DNA of 34,169 nucleotides, from assembly GCA_024277875.1 (NCBI GenBank), contig JAJRUI010000078.1, positions 1 through 34,169 on the forward strand. The letters are read 5' to 3'. The stretch's first letter is position 1, and each line of letters starts with the position of its first letter. This DNA is from Deferrisomatales bacterium (GTDB lineage Bacteria; Desulfobacterota; Deferrisomatia; Deferrisomatales; Deferrisomataceae). The notes under the pieces were generated by a model, which did not search any database, was not told the DNA's origin, and was given only the letters and a program-made list of their open reading frames with translations. The position numbers and the translations under genes were made by a program. Below are positions 11,968 to 20,639 of this stretch, piece by piece.

Positions 11968-12729
11968 GTGCCGGGTAGCCCCGTGCGGATCCTGGTCAGC
12001 AACGACGACGGCGTGCACGCGCCGGGCCTCCGGGCCCTGGTGGACGCGCTCGCGCCCGTGGGCCGGGTGGTGGTGGTCGCCCCGGACCGGGAGCGGAGCG
12101 CCGTGGGGCACGCCCTCACCCTGCACCGGCCCCTGCGCCTGGAGCGGATCCGGCCCGACTGGTACGCGGTGGACGGTACCCCCACCGACTGCGTCCACCT
12201 GGGTCTGCACGGGATCCTCGACCGCCCCCCGGACCTGGTGGTGGCGGGCATCAACCACGGGCCCAACCTCTCCACCGACATCACCTACTCGGGCACCGTG
12301 GCCGTGGCCCTGGAGGGTGCGCTCCTGGGGCTGCCCAGCGTAGCCGTGTCCCTGGCCGCCGACCGGGGGGGCCGGTTCGAGGTGGCTGGACAGGCGGCCC
12401 GCCGGGTGGTGGAGGCGGTGGCCGGCCGGGGCCTGCCCCACGGCACCTTCCTGAACGTCAACGTGCCGCCGGCCGGCCGGTGGGAAGACCTGGCCGGGAT
12501 CCGGATCACCCGCCAGGGCCGGAGGGAGTTTGGCAGCGGGGTGGTGGAGAAGGTGGACCCCCGCGGCCGCACCTACTACTGGATCGGGTCCCGGGAACTG
12601 GGCCGGGTCGAGGATGACCTGGACGCGGACGTGGCTGCTGTGGGGGCCGGGTGGGTGTCGGTCACCCCGATCCGCACCGACCTGACCGATCACGGGTTTC
12701 TCGAGGAGTTGGGGCGATGGGCGCTGTGA
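11968..12729 (+). CDS. surE: 5'/3'-nucleotidase SurE
   Basis: Metal-dependent nucleoside monophosphatase, about 253 aa. Family motifs: VSNDDGVHAPG at the N-terminus (metal ligands D13, D14), ERSAVGHALT (S44), and VAGINHGPN with the metal-binding asparagine. GTG at 11968 gives the longest plausible form. GTG at 11983 would give the canonical MRILVSNDDG start and 248 aa; neither has a clear ribosome site. It begins the plus-strand run that includes pcm, nlpD and rpoS, the same order as in E. coli and many other proteobacteria, where these genes serve stationary-phase survival. Confidence 0.94.
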   Translation: MPGSPVRILVSNDDGVHAPGLRALVDALAPVGRVVVVAPDRERSAVGHALTLHRPLRLERIRPDWYAVDGTPTDCVHLGLHGILDRPPDLVVAGINHGPNLSTDITYSGTVAVALEGALLGLPSVAVSLAADRGGRFEVAGQAARRVVEAVAGRGLPHGTFLNVNVPPAGRWEDLAGIRITRQGRREFGSGVVEKVDPRGRTYYWIGSRELGRVEDDLDADVAAVGAGWVSVTPIRTDLTDHGFLEELGRWAL

Positions 12730-14108
12730 GCGGATACGACGCGATCGTGGTGGGCGCCGGCGCGGCCGGCATCTTCGCCGCCCGGGAACTGGGCCGGGCC
12801 GGCGCCCGGACCCTGGTGCTCGAGCGGGGCGGCGCCCTGGACGACCGGCGGTGCCCCCGGCGGGACGGGCCCGACCCGTGCCGCCGGTGCGTGCCGTGCA
12901 ACCTGCTCGCCGGGTGGGGCGGCGCCGGTGCGTACAGCGACGGCAAGCTGAGCCTGTCACCCCAGGTGGGTGGGTTCCTGGCCGAGTTCGTGGGCCCGCC
13001 CGAACTCGAGTCCCTGATCGCGTATGTGGACGCGGTGTACCGGGAGCACGGCGCCCCCGACCGGGTGCACGGCGCCGATCCTGCGGCCCTGGAACCGCTG
13101 CGGGAGCGGGCCGGGGCGGCCGGGATGGTGCTGGTGGAGAACCCGGTGCGCCATATGGGCACCGAGGTGTGCCGACAGGTGCTCGAACGGCTCCACCACG
13201 AGGTGGCTGGCGTGGCCGAGATCCGGTTCGGCGCGCCGTGCGACGGGGTGGTGGTGCGCGGCGGCCGGGCGCAGGGCGTGCGGTGCGGATATGCGGAGAT
13301 CCCTGCCGGGGCCGTGGTGCTCGCGCCGGGCCGGTCCGGCACCGGCTGGGTGGCGGCGGTGGCCGCGGAGGCCGGGGTACCGACCCGGCCGAACCCGGTG
13401 GACGTGGGGGTGCGGGTGGAGTGCCCGGCCCGCCTGCTGGCCGACGTCACCGACGTGCTCTACGAGGCCAAGCTCTACTACACCACCCCGACCTTTTCGG
13501 ACGAGGTGCGTACCTTCTGCATGAATCCCAGGGGAGAGGTGGTCCACGAGGTCTACGACGGGTGCCTCACGGTCAACGGACACGCCTACGCCGAGGCCCG
13601 GTCGGACGCCACCAACTTCGCCCTGTTGGTGAAGACCGCGTTCACCGAGCCGTTCGACGACCCCACGGCCTACGGCCGGTCGGTGGCCCGACTGGCCAAC
13701 CTGCTGGGCGGCGGGGTCCTGGTGCAGCGGTTCGCAGACCTGACCGAGGGCCGCCGGTCCACGGCCGAGCGGATCGCCAAACTGGCGATCCCGCCCACGC
13801 TGCACGACGCGACGCCGGGAGACCTGGCGTTCGCCCTGCCCCACCGGCACCTCCAGGACGTGATCGAGACCCTGTACGCCCTGGACGTGTTCTGTCCGGG
13901 GCTGGCTGGGGACCAGACGATCCTGTACGGAGCCGAGGTCAAGTTCTACTCGAACCGGCTGGCCCTGGATCGGGGGCTCCAGACCCCGGTTCCCGGGCTG
14001 TACGGTGCGGGCGACGGGGTCGGGGTGAGCCGGGGGCTGGTGCAGGCCAGCGCGTCCGGGGTGTGGGCCGCGCGGTCGATCCTGGGGCCGGGGGGGGCGG
14101 CCGGGTGA
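12717..14108 (+). CDS. FAD-dependent oxidoreductase (COG2509-like)
   Basis: 463 aa. The ATG at 12717 overlaps the surE end by 13 bp and has GAGGAG at 12703-12708. The N-terminus is a Rossmann FAD-binding motif, YDAIVVGAGAAGIFAAREL, with the acidic residue of LVLERG at the end of the second strand. The C-terminus has the second FAD motif, VPGLYGAGDGVGVSRGL. A cysteine cluster (CPRRDGPDPCRRCVPCN) at about residues 45-62 resembles the C-rich segment of uncharacterised COG2509 dehydrogenases. Substrate unknown. It sits as an extra gene between surE and pcm, so a role in redox repair or stress is possible but unproven. Confidence 0.85.
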   Translation: MGAVSGYDAIVVGAGAAGIFAARELGRAGARTLVLERGGALDDRRCPRRDGPDPCRRCVPCNLLAGWGGAGAYSDGKLSLSPQVGGFLAEFVGPPELESLIAYVDAVYREHGAPDRVHGADPAALEPLRERAGAAGMVLVENPVRHMGTEVCRQVLERLHHEVAGVAEIRFGAPCDGVVVRGGRAQGVRCGYAEIPAGAVVLAPGRSGTGWVAAVAAEAGVPTRPNPVDVGVRVECPARLLADVTDVLYEAKLYYTTPTFSDEVRTFCMNPRGEVVHEVYDGCLTVNGHAYAEARSDATNFALLVKTAFTEPFDDPTAYGRSVARLANLLGGGVLVQRFADLTEGRRSTAERIAKLAIPPTLHDATPGDLAFALPHRHLQDVIETLYALDVFCPGLAGDQTILYGAEVKFYSNRLALDRGLQTPVPGLYGAGDGVGVSRGLVQASASGVWAARSILGPGGAAG

Positions 14109-14752
14109 GGTTTTCCGAGGCCCGGCGCCGGATGGTGGTGGCCCTCGCCCGGGAGCACGGGGTTCGGTGCGAACGGGTGCTCCGGGCCCTGCTCGAGGTG
14201 CCGCGCCACCTGTTCGTGGACGAGGCCCTGTGGCCCCGGGCGTACGCGGATGACGCCCTGCCGATCGGCCACGGCCAGACCATCTCCAAGCCGTCCACCG
14301 TGGCCCGGATGACCGAGGCGCTCGGCCCGGGTCCGGAGGACCGGGTGCTGGAGGTGGGGACCGGCTCCGGGTACCAGGCCGCGGTGCTCGGGCGGCTGGC
14401 CGGCCGGGTGTACACGGTGGAGCGGATCGCGGCCCTGGCCGTGCGGGCCCGGGGGGTGCTCAACCGGGTGGGTGCGGTGCACGTGGTGGTGCGGCCCGGG
14501 GACGGTGCCCTGGGGTGGCCCGGGGAAGGGCCGTTCCACGGCATCCTGGTGGCTGCGGCGGCCGACCGGCCGCCGCGCCCCCTGCTCGAGCAACTGGTCG
14601 TGGGAGGCCGGCTGGTGATCCCGGTGGCCGGCGCCGGCGGGCAGGAACTGAGGCGGGTGGTCCGGGAGGGCGAGGACGCGTGGCGCGAAGAGGTTCTCGA
14701 AGCGTGCCGGTTCGTTCCCCTGGTGTCGGGTGCCGGACAGGGAACGCGGTGA
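14105..14752 (+). CDS. pcm: Protein-L-isoaspartate O-methyltransferase
   Basis: Repairs isoaspartyl residues in aged proteins using S-adenosylmethionine. 215 aa, normal for the family. The GTG start at 14105 overlaps the previous stop codon as GTGA. Motifs: PRHLFVDEALWPRAYADDAL and the substrate-side GHGQTISKPSTVARM, then the SAM motif VLEVGTGSGYQAAVLG near residues 80-95 and VYTVER after it. The C-terminal LVIPVAG strand is typical. The ending FVPLVSG is the usual PIMT tail. Confidence 0.95.
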   Translation: MRFSEARRRMVVALAREHGVRCERVLRALLEVPRHLFVDEALWPRAYADDALPIGHGQTISKPSTVARMTEALGPGPEDRVLEVGTGSGYQAAVLGRLAGRVYTVERIAALAVRARGVLNRVGAVHVVVRPGDGALGWPGEGPFHGILVAAAADRPPRPLLEQLVVGGRLVIPVAGAGGQELRRVVREGEDAWREEVLEACRFVPLVSGAGQGTR

Positions 14753-15243
14753 TGGCGATGGGGTCCGGACAAGCAGCCGGCCGGTCGCTCCAGCTCAGCG
14801 TGGTGGGGGCGGGGACGGCGGACACCGAGCTGTTCGGGCGGGCCCGGTCCGTGGGCCGGGCCGTGGCCGAGGCCGGTGCGGTGGTGGTGTGCGGCGGCCT
14901 GGGTGGGGTGATGGCCGGCGCGTGCCGGGGCGCCCGGGAGGCCGGGGGGCTCACCGTGGGGTTGCTGCCGGGGGACGATCCGGCCGCGGCCAACCCGTGG
15001 GTCGAGATCGTGGTTCCTACCGGCCTCGGCCACGGCCGCAACGTTCTCGTGGTGCAGGCCGGGGATGCGGTGCTGGCGTTGCCGGGCTCGTGGGGCACGG
15101 CGAGCGAGGTGGCGCTGGCCCTCAAGGCGGGACGGCCGGTGGTGGGGGTGGGGGCGTGGGATGACATGGAGGGGGTCGTGCGGGTGGACGACCCGGCCGC
15201 GGCGGTGGCCGAGGCGGTGCGCCGGGCCCGGGGGGGGCGGTGA
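14752..15243 (+). CDS. LOG/SLOG-fold protein (TIGR00725-like)
   Basis: 163 aa; ATG at 14752 shares its A with the pcm stop (TGATG). A Rossmann-like fold of the lysine-decarboxylase-like/DprA-related group: first strand SVVGAG, then VVVCGGLGGVMAGACRGA near residue 44 and LALPGSWGTASEVALAL near residue 106. The family signature PGGxGTxxE is present as PGSWGTASE. Relatives act as nucleotide or nucleotide-sugar binders or phosphoribohydrolases; a specific activity cannot be assigned. It is the second extra gene between surE and nlpD and is tightly coupled to both neighbours. Confidence 0.82.
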   Translation: MAMGSGQAAGRSLQLSVVGAGTADTELFGRARSVGRAVAEAGAVVVCGGLGGVMAGACRGAREAGGLTVGLLPGDDPAAANPWVEIVVPTGLGHGRNVLVVQAGDAVLALPGSWGTASEVALALKAGRPVVGVGAWDDMEGVVRVDDPAAAVAEAVRRARGGR

Positions 15244-15944
15244 GCGCCGTGGAACCGATCCGGGTGGCGCTGGCCGTCGCCCTGGCGCTGGCGCTTCTGG
15301 CCGGGTGCGGCACCCCCTACGCCCGGCGCCATCTGGTGCAGCCCGGCGAGACCGTGGCGTCCATCGCCCGGTCCGGGGGGGTGAGCGAGGCGGAGCTGCG
15401 GCGGTTCAACCGGCTCGGTCCCGGGGACGAGGCCCGTCCCGGGGACATCCTGTTTTTGCCGGGGCCGGGGGGGCGTGCCGCACCGGCGCCACCCCAGGAG
15501 CCGCCCGCCCCCCGTCCCCCGGTGGCCGGGCCGGCCCCGGCCCCCCGGCCCGTCCGTCCGGAGGCGACCCCGGAGGGCCAGCCGCTCCGGTGGCCGCTGG
15601 ACGGGGAGGTGCTCCGGGGGTTCTCTCCCGGGACGACCCGGGGCGTGGACCTGGCTGCGCAGCCGGGCACGCCGGTGGGGGCGGCGGCAGCCGGTCGGGT
15701 GACCTACGCGGGCCAGCCGGCCCGGGCGTACGCGCCCCTGGTGATCGTGGAACATCCGAACGGCCTGTTCACGGTGTACGCCAACCTGGCCGGCATCCGC
15801 GTCCAGGAGGGCGCCCGGGTGGAGGCCGGGGAAGCGGTGGGAACCTCGGGCCCGGCAGCGGGCGGGCTGGGCCCGCACCTGCACTTCGAGGTGCGCCGGG
15901 GCGACGCGGTGCTGGATCCCCTTTTGTTCTTGCCGCCCCGTTGA
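15240..15944 (+). CDS. nlpD: NlpD-like lipoprotein, LysM plus degenerate M23 domain
   Basis: 234 aa; GTG start at 15240 overlaps the upstream stop as GTGA. A lipoprotein signal ends in LLAGC (cysteine about residue 23). One LysM domain follows (HLVQPGETVASIA to DILFLPG, about residues 31-75), then a Pro/Ala linker, then an M23/LytM domain from about residue 118. The first zinc motif reads TTRGVD instead of HxGxD and YAHL reads YANL, while HLHF is kept. The zinc site is therefore incomplete, as in E. coli NlpD and EnvC, which activate cell-wall amidases instead of cutting peptidoglycan. Its place directly before rpoS supports the NlpD name. Confidence 0.88.
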   Translation: MSAVEPIRVALAVALALALLAGCGTPYARRHLVQPGETVASIARSGGVSEAELRRFNRLGPGDEARPGDILFLPGPGGRAAPAPPQEPPAPRPPVAGPAPAPRPVRPEATPEGQPLRWPLDGEVLRGFSPGTTRGVDLAAQPGTPVGAAAAGRVTYAGQPARAYAPLVIVEHPNGLFTVYANLAGIRVQEGARVEAGEAVGTSGPAAGGLGPHLHFEVRRGDAVLDPLLFLPPR

Positions 15945-15989
15945 ACGCTCCTTTACCATCGACCGGCGATCCGTCGGGGGTGGAGGGAC

Positions 15990-16868
15990 ATGGCCAAACC
16001 GGGCTCGGGCACCGAAGACCGCCAGGCTGCGCGCCGCCTGACCGCCAGCGCGATCTCGATCTACCTTTCCGAGATCCGCAAGACCCGCTTGCTGACGCCG
16101 GAGGAGGAGAAGTCCCTGGCCACCCAGGTGCAGGCCGGGGACGAGGCCGCCCGCAAGCGGATGATCGAGTCGAACCTGCGCCTGGTGGTGAAACTCGCCA
16201 AGCGCTACACCAACCGCGGGCTGCCCCTGCTCGACCTGGTGGAAGAGGGCAACCTGGGCCTGATCCGGGCGGTGGAACGGTTCCGGCCGGACAAGGGCTG
16301 CCGGTTTTCCACCTACGCCACCTGGTGGATCCGCCAGTCCATCGAGCGGGCCCTGGTGAGCCAGGGGGCCACGGTGCGGCTGCCCGTGCACGTGTCGGAC
16401 GACATCTCCAGGCTCCACCGGATCGCCGCCGAGATCCGCAACACCGAGGGCACGGACCCGGGGGCCGAGCGCCTGGCCGAGGAGATGGGCCGGCCGGCCG
16501 AGTACGTACACCGGCTCCTGGGCCTGGCCCGCAAGACGTTCAGCCTGGACCAGCCCCTGGGCGACGACGAGGACTACTCCCTCCAGGACGCGCTCCAGGA
16601 CCCCGACGCCGAAGACGCCGAGGGCGCGGTGCTGGCCCGGGACCGCCTGGAACTGCTGGAGACGTGGCTCGAACGCCTGAACCCCCGGGAGCGGGACGTG
16701 CTGCGGCGCCGGTACGGCCTGGCCGGGGATGACCCCATGACCCTGGAGCAGATCGGCCGGCAGTACGGCATCACCCGGGAACGGATCCGCCAGATCGAGA
16801 TGGGCGCCCTGAAGAAGCTGCGCCGGATGAGCGCCCAGGAACGGGTACCGTTCTCGTTCCTGTACTGA
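15990..16868 (+). CDS. rpoS: RNA polymerase sigma factor RpoS
   Basis: Group 2 sigma-70 factor, 292 aa. ATG at 15990 with GGAGG at 15982-15986. Region 1.2 near residues 18-40, region 2 ([12 protein letters not shown], then [17 protein letters not shown] and [16 protein letters not shown]) near 58-125, region 3 near 135-210, region 4 with the helix-turn-helix [21 protein letters not shown] near 250-270. The [15 protein letters not shown] wording is that of RpoS; RpoD proteins usually read DLIQEGNIGLMKAVD. It lacks the long acidic N-terminal region of RpoD. Linkage to surE, pcm and nlpD gives independent support. Confidence 0.93.
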   Translation: MAKPGSGTEDRQAARRLTASAISIYLSEIRKTRLLTPEEEKSLATQVQAGDEAARKRMIESNLRLVVKLAKRYTNRGLPLLDLVEEGNLGLIRAVERFRPDKGCRFSTYATWWIRQSIERALVSQGATVRLPVHVSDDISRLHRIAAEIRNTEGTDPGAERLAEEMGRPAEYVHRLLGLARKTFSLDQPLGDDEDYSLQDALQDPDAEDAEGAVLARDRLELLETWLERLNPRERDVLRRRYGLAGDDPMTLEQIGRQYGITRERIRQIEMGALKKLRRMSAQERVPFSFLY

Positions 16869-16910
16869 TTCCCGTCACTGCCCTGTCGCGGCAGGACCGA
16901 GGAGGACCCC

Positions 16911-17426
16911 GTGGAACTGCTGAAACAGAAGATCCGGGACATCCAGGACTTCCCCAAGGCAGGGGTCGTGTTCAAGGATATCACCACCCTGCTGCGGGAC
17001 GCGTCCAGCTTCAACCGGGCGGTGGACCTGCTCGGACACCGGTACCTGGACTGGGCGTTCGACCTGGTCGTGGGGGTCGAGGCCCGGGGGTTCGTTGTGG
17101 GAGCTGCCCTGGCCTACAAGCTCAACAAGGGGGTGGTGCTGGTGCGCAAGCCCGGCAAGCTCCCGTACAAGACCCACTCGGCCGATTACGCCCTCGAGTA
17201 CGGCACCGACAGCCTGGAGATCCACCAGGACGCGGTGGAGCCCGGGCAGCGGGTTCTGATCGTGGACGACCTGCTCGCCACCGGCGGCACGGTGGGCGCC
17301 GTGATCGACCTGGTGCACCGGACCGGGGGGCAGGTGGTGGAGTGCGCGTTCCTGGCCGAGTTGACCTTCCTGGGCGGACGGGAGAAGCTCGGGGACGTCC
17401 CCGTCCACAGCCTCCTCCAGTTCTGA
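16911..17426 (+). CDS. apt: Adenine phosphoribosyltransferase
   Basis: Makes AMP from adenine and PRPP in purine salvage. 171 aa, the usual length. GTG start at 16911 with GGAGG at 16901-16905. The N-terminal [16 protein letters not shown] and the flexible-loop region [11 protein letters not shown] and [12 protein letters not shown] are characteristic. The PRPP-binding motif [13 protein letters not shown] is near residue 115. It follows rpoS by about 40 bp and probably shares its transcript. Confidence 0.95.
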   Translation: MELLKQKIRDIQDFPKAGVVFKDITTLLRDASSFNRAVDLLGHRYLDWAFDLVVGVEARGFVVGAALAYKLNKGVVLVRKPGKLPYKTHSADYALEYGTDSLEIHQDAVEPGQRVLIVDDLLATGGTVGAVIDLVHRTGGQVVECAFLAELTFLGGREKLGDVPVHSLLQF

Positions 17427-18292
17427 TCCCCTCTCCCCGGCCCCGCATCGGGGCTCATGTGTCCATCGCGGGCGGCTTGCACCGGGTGCTGCCCCGGGCC
17501 CGCGCCCTTGGGGCGGAGGTGGTCCAGGTGTTCCCCCACGGCCCGCGCCAGTGGCGTGGTCCTCGGGTGGACGACGCCGCTGTTGCCGGCTTCGGGCGGG
17601 ATCTCGCCGCAGCCGGCATCCCCCTGTACCTCCACGCGATCTACCTGGTGAACCCGGCGTCTCCCGATCCCGGGGTGCGGGAGCGGTCGGCCGCGTCCCT
17701 GGGGCGGGCGCTCGCGTTCGGCGGCCGGGCCGGTGCCCGGGGGGTGGTGTGTCACCTTGGTGCCCGGAAGGGTGCGTCTCTGGAGACGGCCGCGGCACGG
17801 GTGGCCGAGACCGTGGGCCGGGCCCGGGACGCGGCGCTCGCCGGGCGGGACGGCGTCCTGCCCCGCCTGCTCCTGGAGACGGGCGCGGGCACCCGGGGCG
17901 CCCTGGGCGCGGACCCGGCCGACCTGGAGGCCGTGCTGGCCGCCGTGCCCGGCGAGCCGGGCGTGTGCCTGGACACGGCCCACCTGTTCGCAGCGGGATA
18001 CCCGGTGCACACCCCGGCCGGGCTGGACCGGTACCTGGCCGAGCTCGGCCGCGGGATCGGGCTCGACCGGGTGGGGCTCGTGCACCTGAACGACTCCAAG
18101 GTGCCCCTGGGGGCGGGGGCCGACCGCCACGAGAACCTGGGAGAGGGGCAGATCGGCCTGAACGGCCTGGGGGCGTGGGTGCGCTGCCCCGCCCTGGCCG
18201 GGGTGGACTTCGCCATCGAGACCCCGGGGTTCGACGGACGGGGACCCGACCGGGAGAACCTGGATCGGGCCAGGGCGCTCCGGTCGGGGTGA
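17342..18292 (+). CDS. nfo: Endonuclease IV (AP endonuclease)
   Basis: Cuts DNA at abasic sites using three zinc ions. Similarity begins only at [11 protein letters not shown], about residue 35. All nine metal ligands appear present: [54 protein letters not shown] and IETP. The start is uncertain. The only ordinary initiator in frame upstream is GTG 17342, which would overlap apt by 85 bp. A CTG at 17423 overlapping the apt stop fits the family N-terminus better but has no good ribosome site. GTG 17459 would cut off the first strand. It converges on the ORP-like cluster with repeat copy 3 between. Confidence 0.9.
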   Translation: MRVPGRVDLPGRTGEARGRPRPQPPPVLIPSPRPRIGAHVSIAGGLHRVLPRARALGAEVVQVFPHGPRQWRGPRVDDAAVAGFGRDLAAAGIPLYLHAIYLVNPASPDPGVRERSAASLGRALAFGGRAGARGVVCHLGARKGASLETAAARVAETVGRARDAALAGRDGVLPRLLLETGAGTRGALGADPADLEAVLAAVPGEPGVCLDTAHLFAAGYPVHTPAGLDRYLAELGRGIGLDRVGLVHLNDSKVPLGAGADRHENLGEGQIGLNGLGAWVRCPALAGVDFAIETPGFDGRGPDRENLDRARALRSG

Positions 18293-18300
18293 CCCGCCGG

Positions 18301-18457
18301 CCAGCAGGTCGCTGAAAAAGCGGCCTGCGCGCACCCCACGGAGGGGGTGCCAAATCGCGAGGGTTGAAAACCCGAGTGATTTGAATGACCTCGGCGGGGC
18401 CGTCCCCGAGAGGTCGTGGCTGAAAAACCCACGGACGGGGTTTTAGCATCCTGCCAG
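18301..18457 (+). repeat. Structured repeat element, copy 3 (diverged)
   Basis: 157-bp copy between nfo and the converging MinD gene. It differs from copy 1 at many sites, yet most differences in stems are paired. Stem 1 changes TTGC/GCAA to TCGC/GCGG (one G-T wobble); stem 2 changes GCGCCCC/GGGGCGC to GCACCCC/GGGGTGC; stem 4 changes GGCCTC/GAGGCC to GACCTC/GAGGTC; stem 5 changes its base from GCGG/CCGC to GCTG/TAGC. The loops ACGGAG and ACGGAC are kept. Confidence 0.87.
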
Positions 18458-18461
18458 GCGC

Positions 18462-19328
18462 TCACGGGGCCTCGAGGAACGTCTCCACGGCCCCGGCCAG
18501 GTCCCGGAGGGCAGCGGCCGCAGGGCTGCCGGCGCGTTCGGTGACCGGGCGGGCGTCCGCCACGCACGCGGGCACGGCCGGATCGTACGGGATCTCGGCC
18601 AGGACGGGTGCGCCGAACCGGCCGGCCGCCGCTGCCACCTCCCGGGCCAGGGCAGGGGCCACGTCGGCACGGTTCACGGCCACGGCACACGGCAGTTCGA
18701 AATGCCGGCCCAGCTGGAGCACGCGCTCCAGGTCGTGGAGCCCGGAGGCGCTCGGTTCGGCCACGGCCAGCACCGCGGACGCGCCGGCCAGGCAGGCCAT
18801 CACCGGGCACCCGACCCCGGGCGGACCGTCCACCACGATCCGTCCCAGCCCCTGGGCCTTGGCGAGCCCCCGGGCCTCTTCCCGCAGCAGGCCCACCAGC
18901 TTGCCCGAGTTCCCTTCCCCCGGGTGCAGCCGGGCGTGGAGAACGGGGCCGTAGGGGGAGCGTCCCGCGTACCACTGGCCGCTGTGCCGGTCGTCTAGCT
19001 GGACCGCCCGTTCGGGACACGCCATCGCGCACAGGCCGCACCCCTCGCACCCGAACCGGTCGACGCGGCCGCAATCGATCGCCCCGAACCGGCACAGGTC
19101 CGTACAGGTGCCGCACCCCGTGCACCGGTCTTCGTCCACCCGGGCCAGCTTGCCCCCGAGAAACGGCCCAAAGCCCGTGGTCTCGGGACGGGTGACCAGA
19201 TGCAGGTTGGCCGCGTCCACGTCGGCGTCCACGAACACGGCCCGGCCGGCCCACAGGTGGGCGAGGGCCGCGGTCACCGTGGTCTTGCCGGTGCCGCCCT
19301 TTCCGCTGAGCAGGACGAGTTCGGTCAC
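18462..19328 (-). CDS. MinD-family ATPase with ferredoxin insert (1)
   Basis: 288 aa. The GTG start at 19328 overlaps the upstream gene's stop as GTGA. The deviant Walker A motif SGKGGTGKTT is at the N-terminus. Residues about 64-110 are a 2[4Fe-4S] ferredoxin insert with CTGCGTCTDLC and CEGCGLCAMAC. The switch motif IVVDGPPGVGCP and a later AVNRAD complete the P-loop fold. This is the COG1149 type, found in pairs beside NifX-like proteins in anaerobes, including the orange-protein (ORP) locus of Desulfovibrio. A role in assembling or moving a metal cluster is likely but not proven. Last gene of the operon. Confidence 0.92.
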   Translation of the reverse strand: MTELVLLSGKGGTGKTTVTAALAHLWAGRAVFVDADVDAANLHLVTRPETTGFGPFLGGKLARVDEDRCTGCGTCTDLCRFGAIDCGRVDRFGCEGCGLCAMACPERAVQLDDRHSGQWYAGRSPYGPVLHARLHPGEGNSGKLVGLLREEARGLAKAQGLGRIVVDGPPGVGCPVMACLAGASAVLAVAEPSASGLHDLERVLQLGRHFELPCAVAVNRADVAPALAREVAAAAGRFGAPVLAEIPYDPAVPACVADARPVTERAGSPAAAALRDLAGAVETFLEAP

Positions 19329-20218
19329 GGGGAGGTCCTTTCCGGGAAGCGGGCGGCGCAGTCCTCCCAGAGGTCCTGGAAGACCGTCCGGTACCGGGGG
19401 AACGCGTCCGGAAGGGGGGTGCCTGCCGCCCCGGCCTCGGCCACGGCCCGGTCCAGGGGGATCTCGAGCAGCACGGGGAGGCCCTTGCGCTCGCAGAACG
19501 CGTGGACCGGCCCCCTGCCGCCCACGGCCTTGTTGATCACCACCCCTGCGGGCACCCCCAGCACCCGGAGGGACTCCCAGGCCAGTTCCAGGTCGTGGAG
19601 CCCGAACGCCGTGGGTTCGGTGACCACGACGGCTCCGTCCACCCCCCGGGCTGCGGCGGCCAGGGAGCACGCCGTCCCCGGGGGGCCGTCCAGGACGGTC
19701 TGGTCGCTGCCCGTCCGTCCCCTCGCCCGGGCGGCTTCGATCACGGGCACGGCCCGGGGCTGGCCCACGTCGAGCACGCCCCAGGTCACGACCACCCCGC
19801 CCGCCCGGCCCCGGTTCACGACCCCGATCCTCTGGGGTCGCTCGGACAAGGCGCCTTCCGGGCACACGTACCCGCACGCGCCGCACCCGTGGCAGTGTTC
19901 GGGAAACACCACCAGCCGGTCTCCGAACAGGCCCAGGGCCCCGAACGCGCACGCGTTGGCGCACGCGCCGCACCGGCAGCACCGGCCCGGGTCCCACACG
20001 GGCACCATCACCGTGACCTCGGTCTCCTCAGGCGCGTCTGGCCGCAGGTACAGGTGGGCGTTGGGGGCTTCCACGTCGCAGTCCACGAGGCGGGGCTCTC
20101 CTGCTCCTGCCCCGGCCAGGGAGACCGCGAGCCCCACGGCCACCGTGGTCTTGCCGGTGCCCCCCTTGCCGCTCACGACGCACAGTTCCACGGCAGGTCT
20201 ACCGGTGCCCGTGGCCAT
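19325..20218 (-). CDS. MinD-family ATPase with ferredoxin insert (2)
   Basis: 297 aa from the ATG at 20218, or 288 aa from GTG 20191, which would start just after the upstream stop and give VELCVVSGKGG as the N-terminus. ATG 20218 overlaps the upstream gene by 20 bp and lacks a clear ribosome site, so the shorter form is a serious alternative. Walker A is SGKGGTGKTT. The ferredoxin insert has CCRCGACANAC and CHGCGACGYVC, enough cysteines for two 4Fe-4S clusters. TVLDGPPGTACS is the Walker B/switch region. It is paired with its paralogue downstream; the two probably form a heterodimer, as inferred for ORP loci. Confidence 0.92.
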   Translation of the reverse strand: MATGTGRPAVELCVVSGKGGTGKTTVAVGLAVSLAGAGAGEPRLVDCDVEAPNAHLYLRPDAPEETEVTVMVPVWDPGRCCRCGACANACAFGALGLFGDRLVVFPEHCHGCGACGYVCPEGALSERPQRIGVVNRGRAGGVVVTWGVLDVGQPRAVPVIEAARARGRTGSDQTVLDGPPGTACSLAAAARGVDGAVVVTEPTAFGLHDLELAWESLRVLGVPAGVVINKAVGGRGPVHAFCERKGLPVLLEIPLDRAVAEAGAAGTPLPDAFPRYRTVFQDLWEDCAARFPERTSP

Positions 20219-20588
20219 GGGCGCCGCACACGTCGCCGTCGGCGATCGGCCGCACCTCTCCCTGCAGATAGGCGGTCACCACGTCTGCCACCCGCTCGCC
20301 GGGGCCGACCAGCACCTCGATCCCCGCCTGCTGGAACCCCATCAGGGGGCGCATGCCGATGCCGGCGACCACCACGGCCGTGGCGCCCTCCTGATAGAGG
20401 AGCTGGACCGGCACGAGGCACCCCCCTTCCGTGTGGTCCACGTTGGACACCACCCGGGTCGAGACCGCCTCTCCGCCCTCCACGGTCACCAGGGTGAACG
20501 CGTCGCACCGGCCGAAATGGCCGGAGCGGGGAGCCTCCAGGCCGCCAGGAGCCATGGAAGGGATCGCGATGACCGTTTCGTTGTTCAT
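20199..20588 (-). CDS. NifX/NafY-type cluster-binding protein, His-rich tail
   Basis: 129 aa; ATG at 20588 behind GAAGGAG. It matches the dinitrogenase iron-molybdenum cofactor domain (PF02579): IAIPSMAPGGLEAPRSGHFGRCDAF at the N-terminus, VVAGIGMRPLMGFQQAGIEV in the middle. The C-terminus DVCGAHGHGHR is rich in His with one Cys and could bind metal. Related small proteins in anaerobes include the Mo-Cu orange protein. Nitrogenase genes are not in the window, so nitrogen fixation is not implied. Confidence 0.92.
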   Translation of the reverse strand: MNNETVIAIPSMAPGGLEAPRSGHFGRCDAFTLVTVEGGEAVSTRVVSNVDHTEGGCLVPVQLLYQEGATAVVVAGIGMRPLMGFQQAGIEVLVGPGERVADVVTAYLQGEVRPIADGDVCGAHGHGHR

Positions 20589-20639
20589 TTTGGGTTCTCC
20601 TTCTGGGTATGGGGGGCGAAAAAGGATCGAAAAGAGGGC

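Noticed and set aside
15990-16868. Primary sigma factor RpoD
   Set aside because: The protein is too short, lacks region 1.1, and has RpoS-type wording in region 2; the neighbours are those of rpoS.
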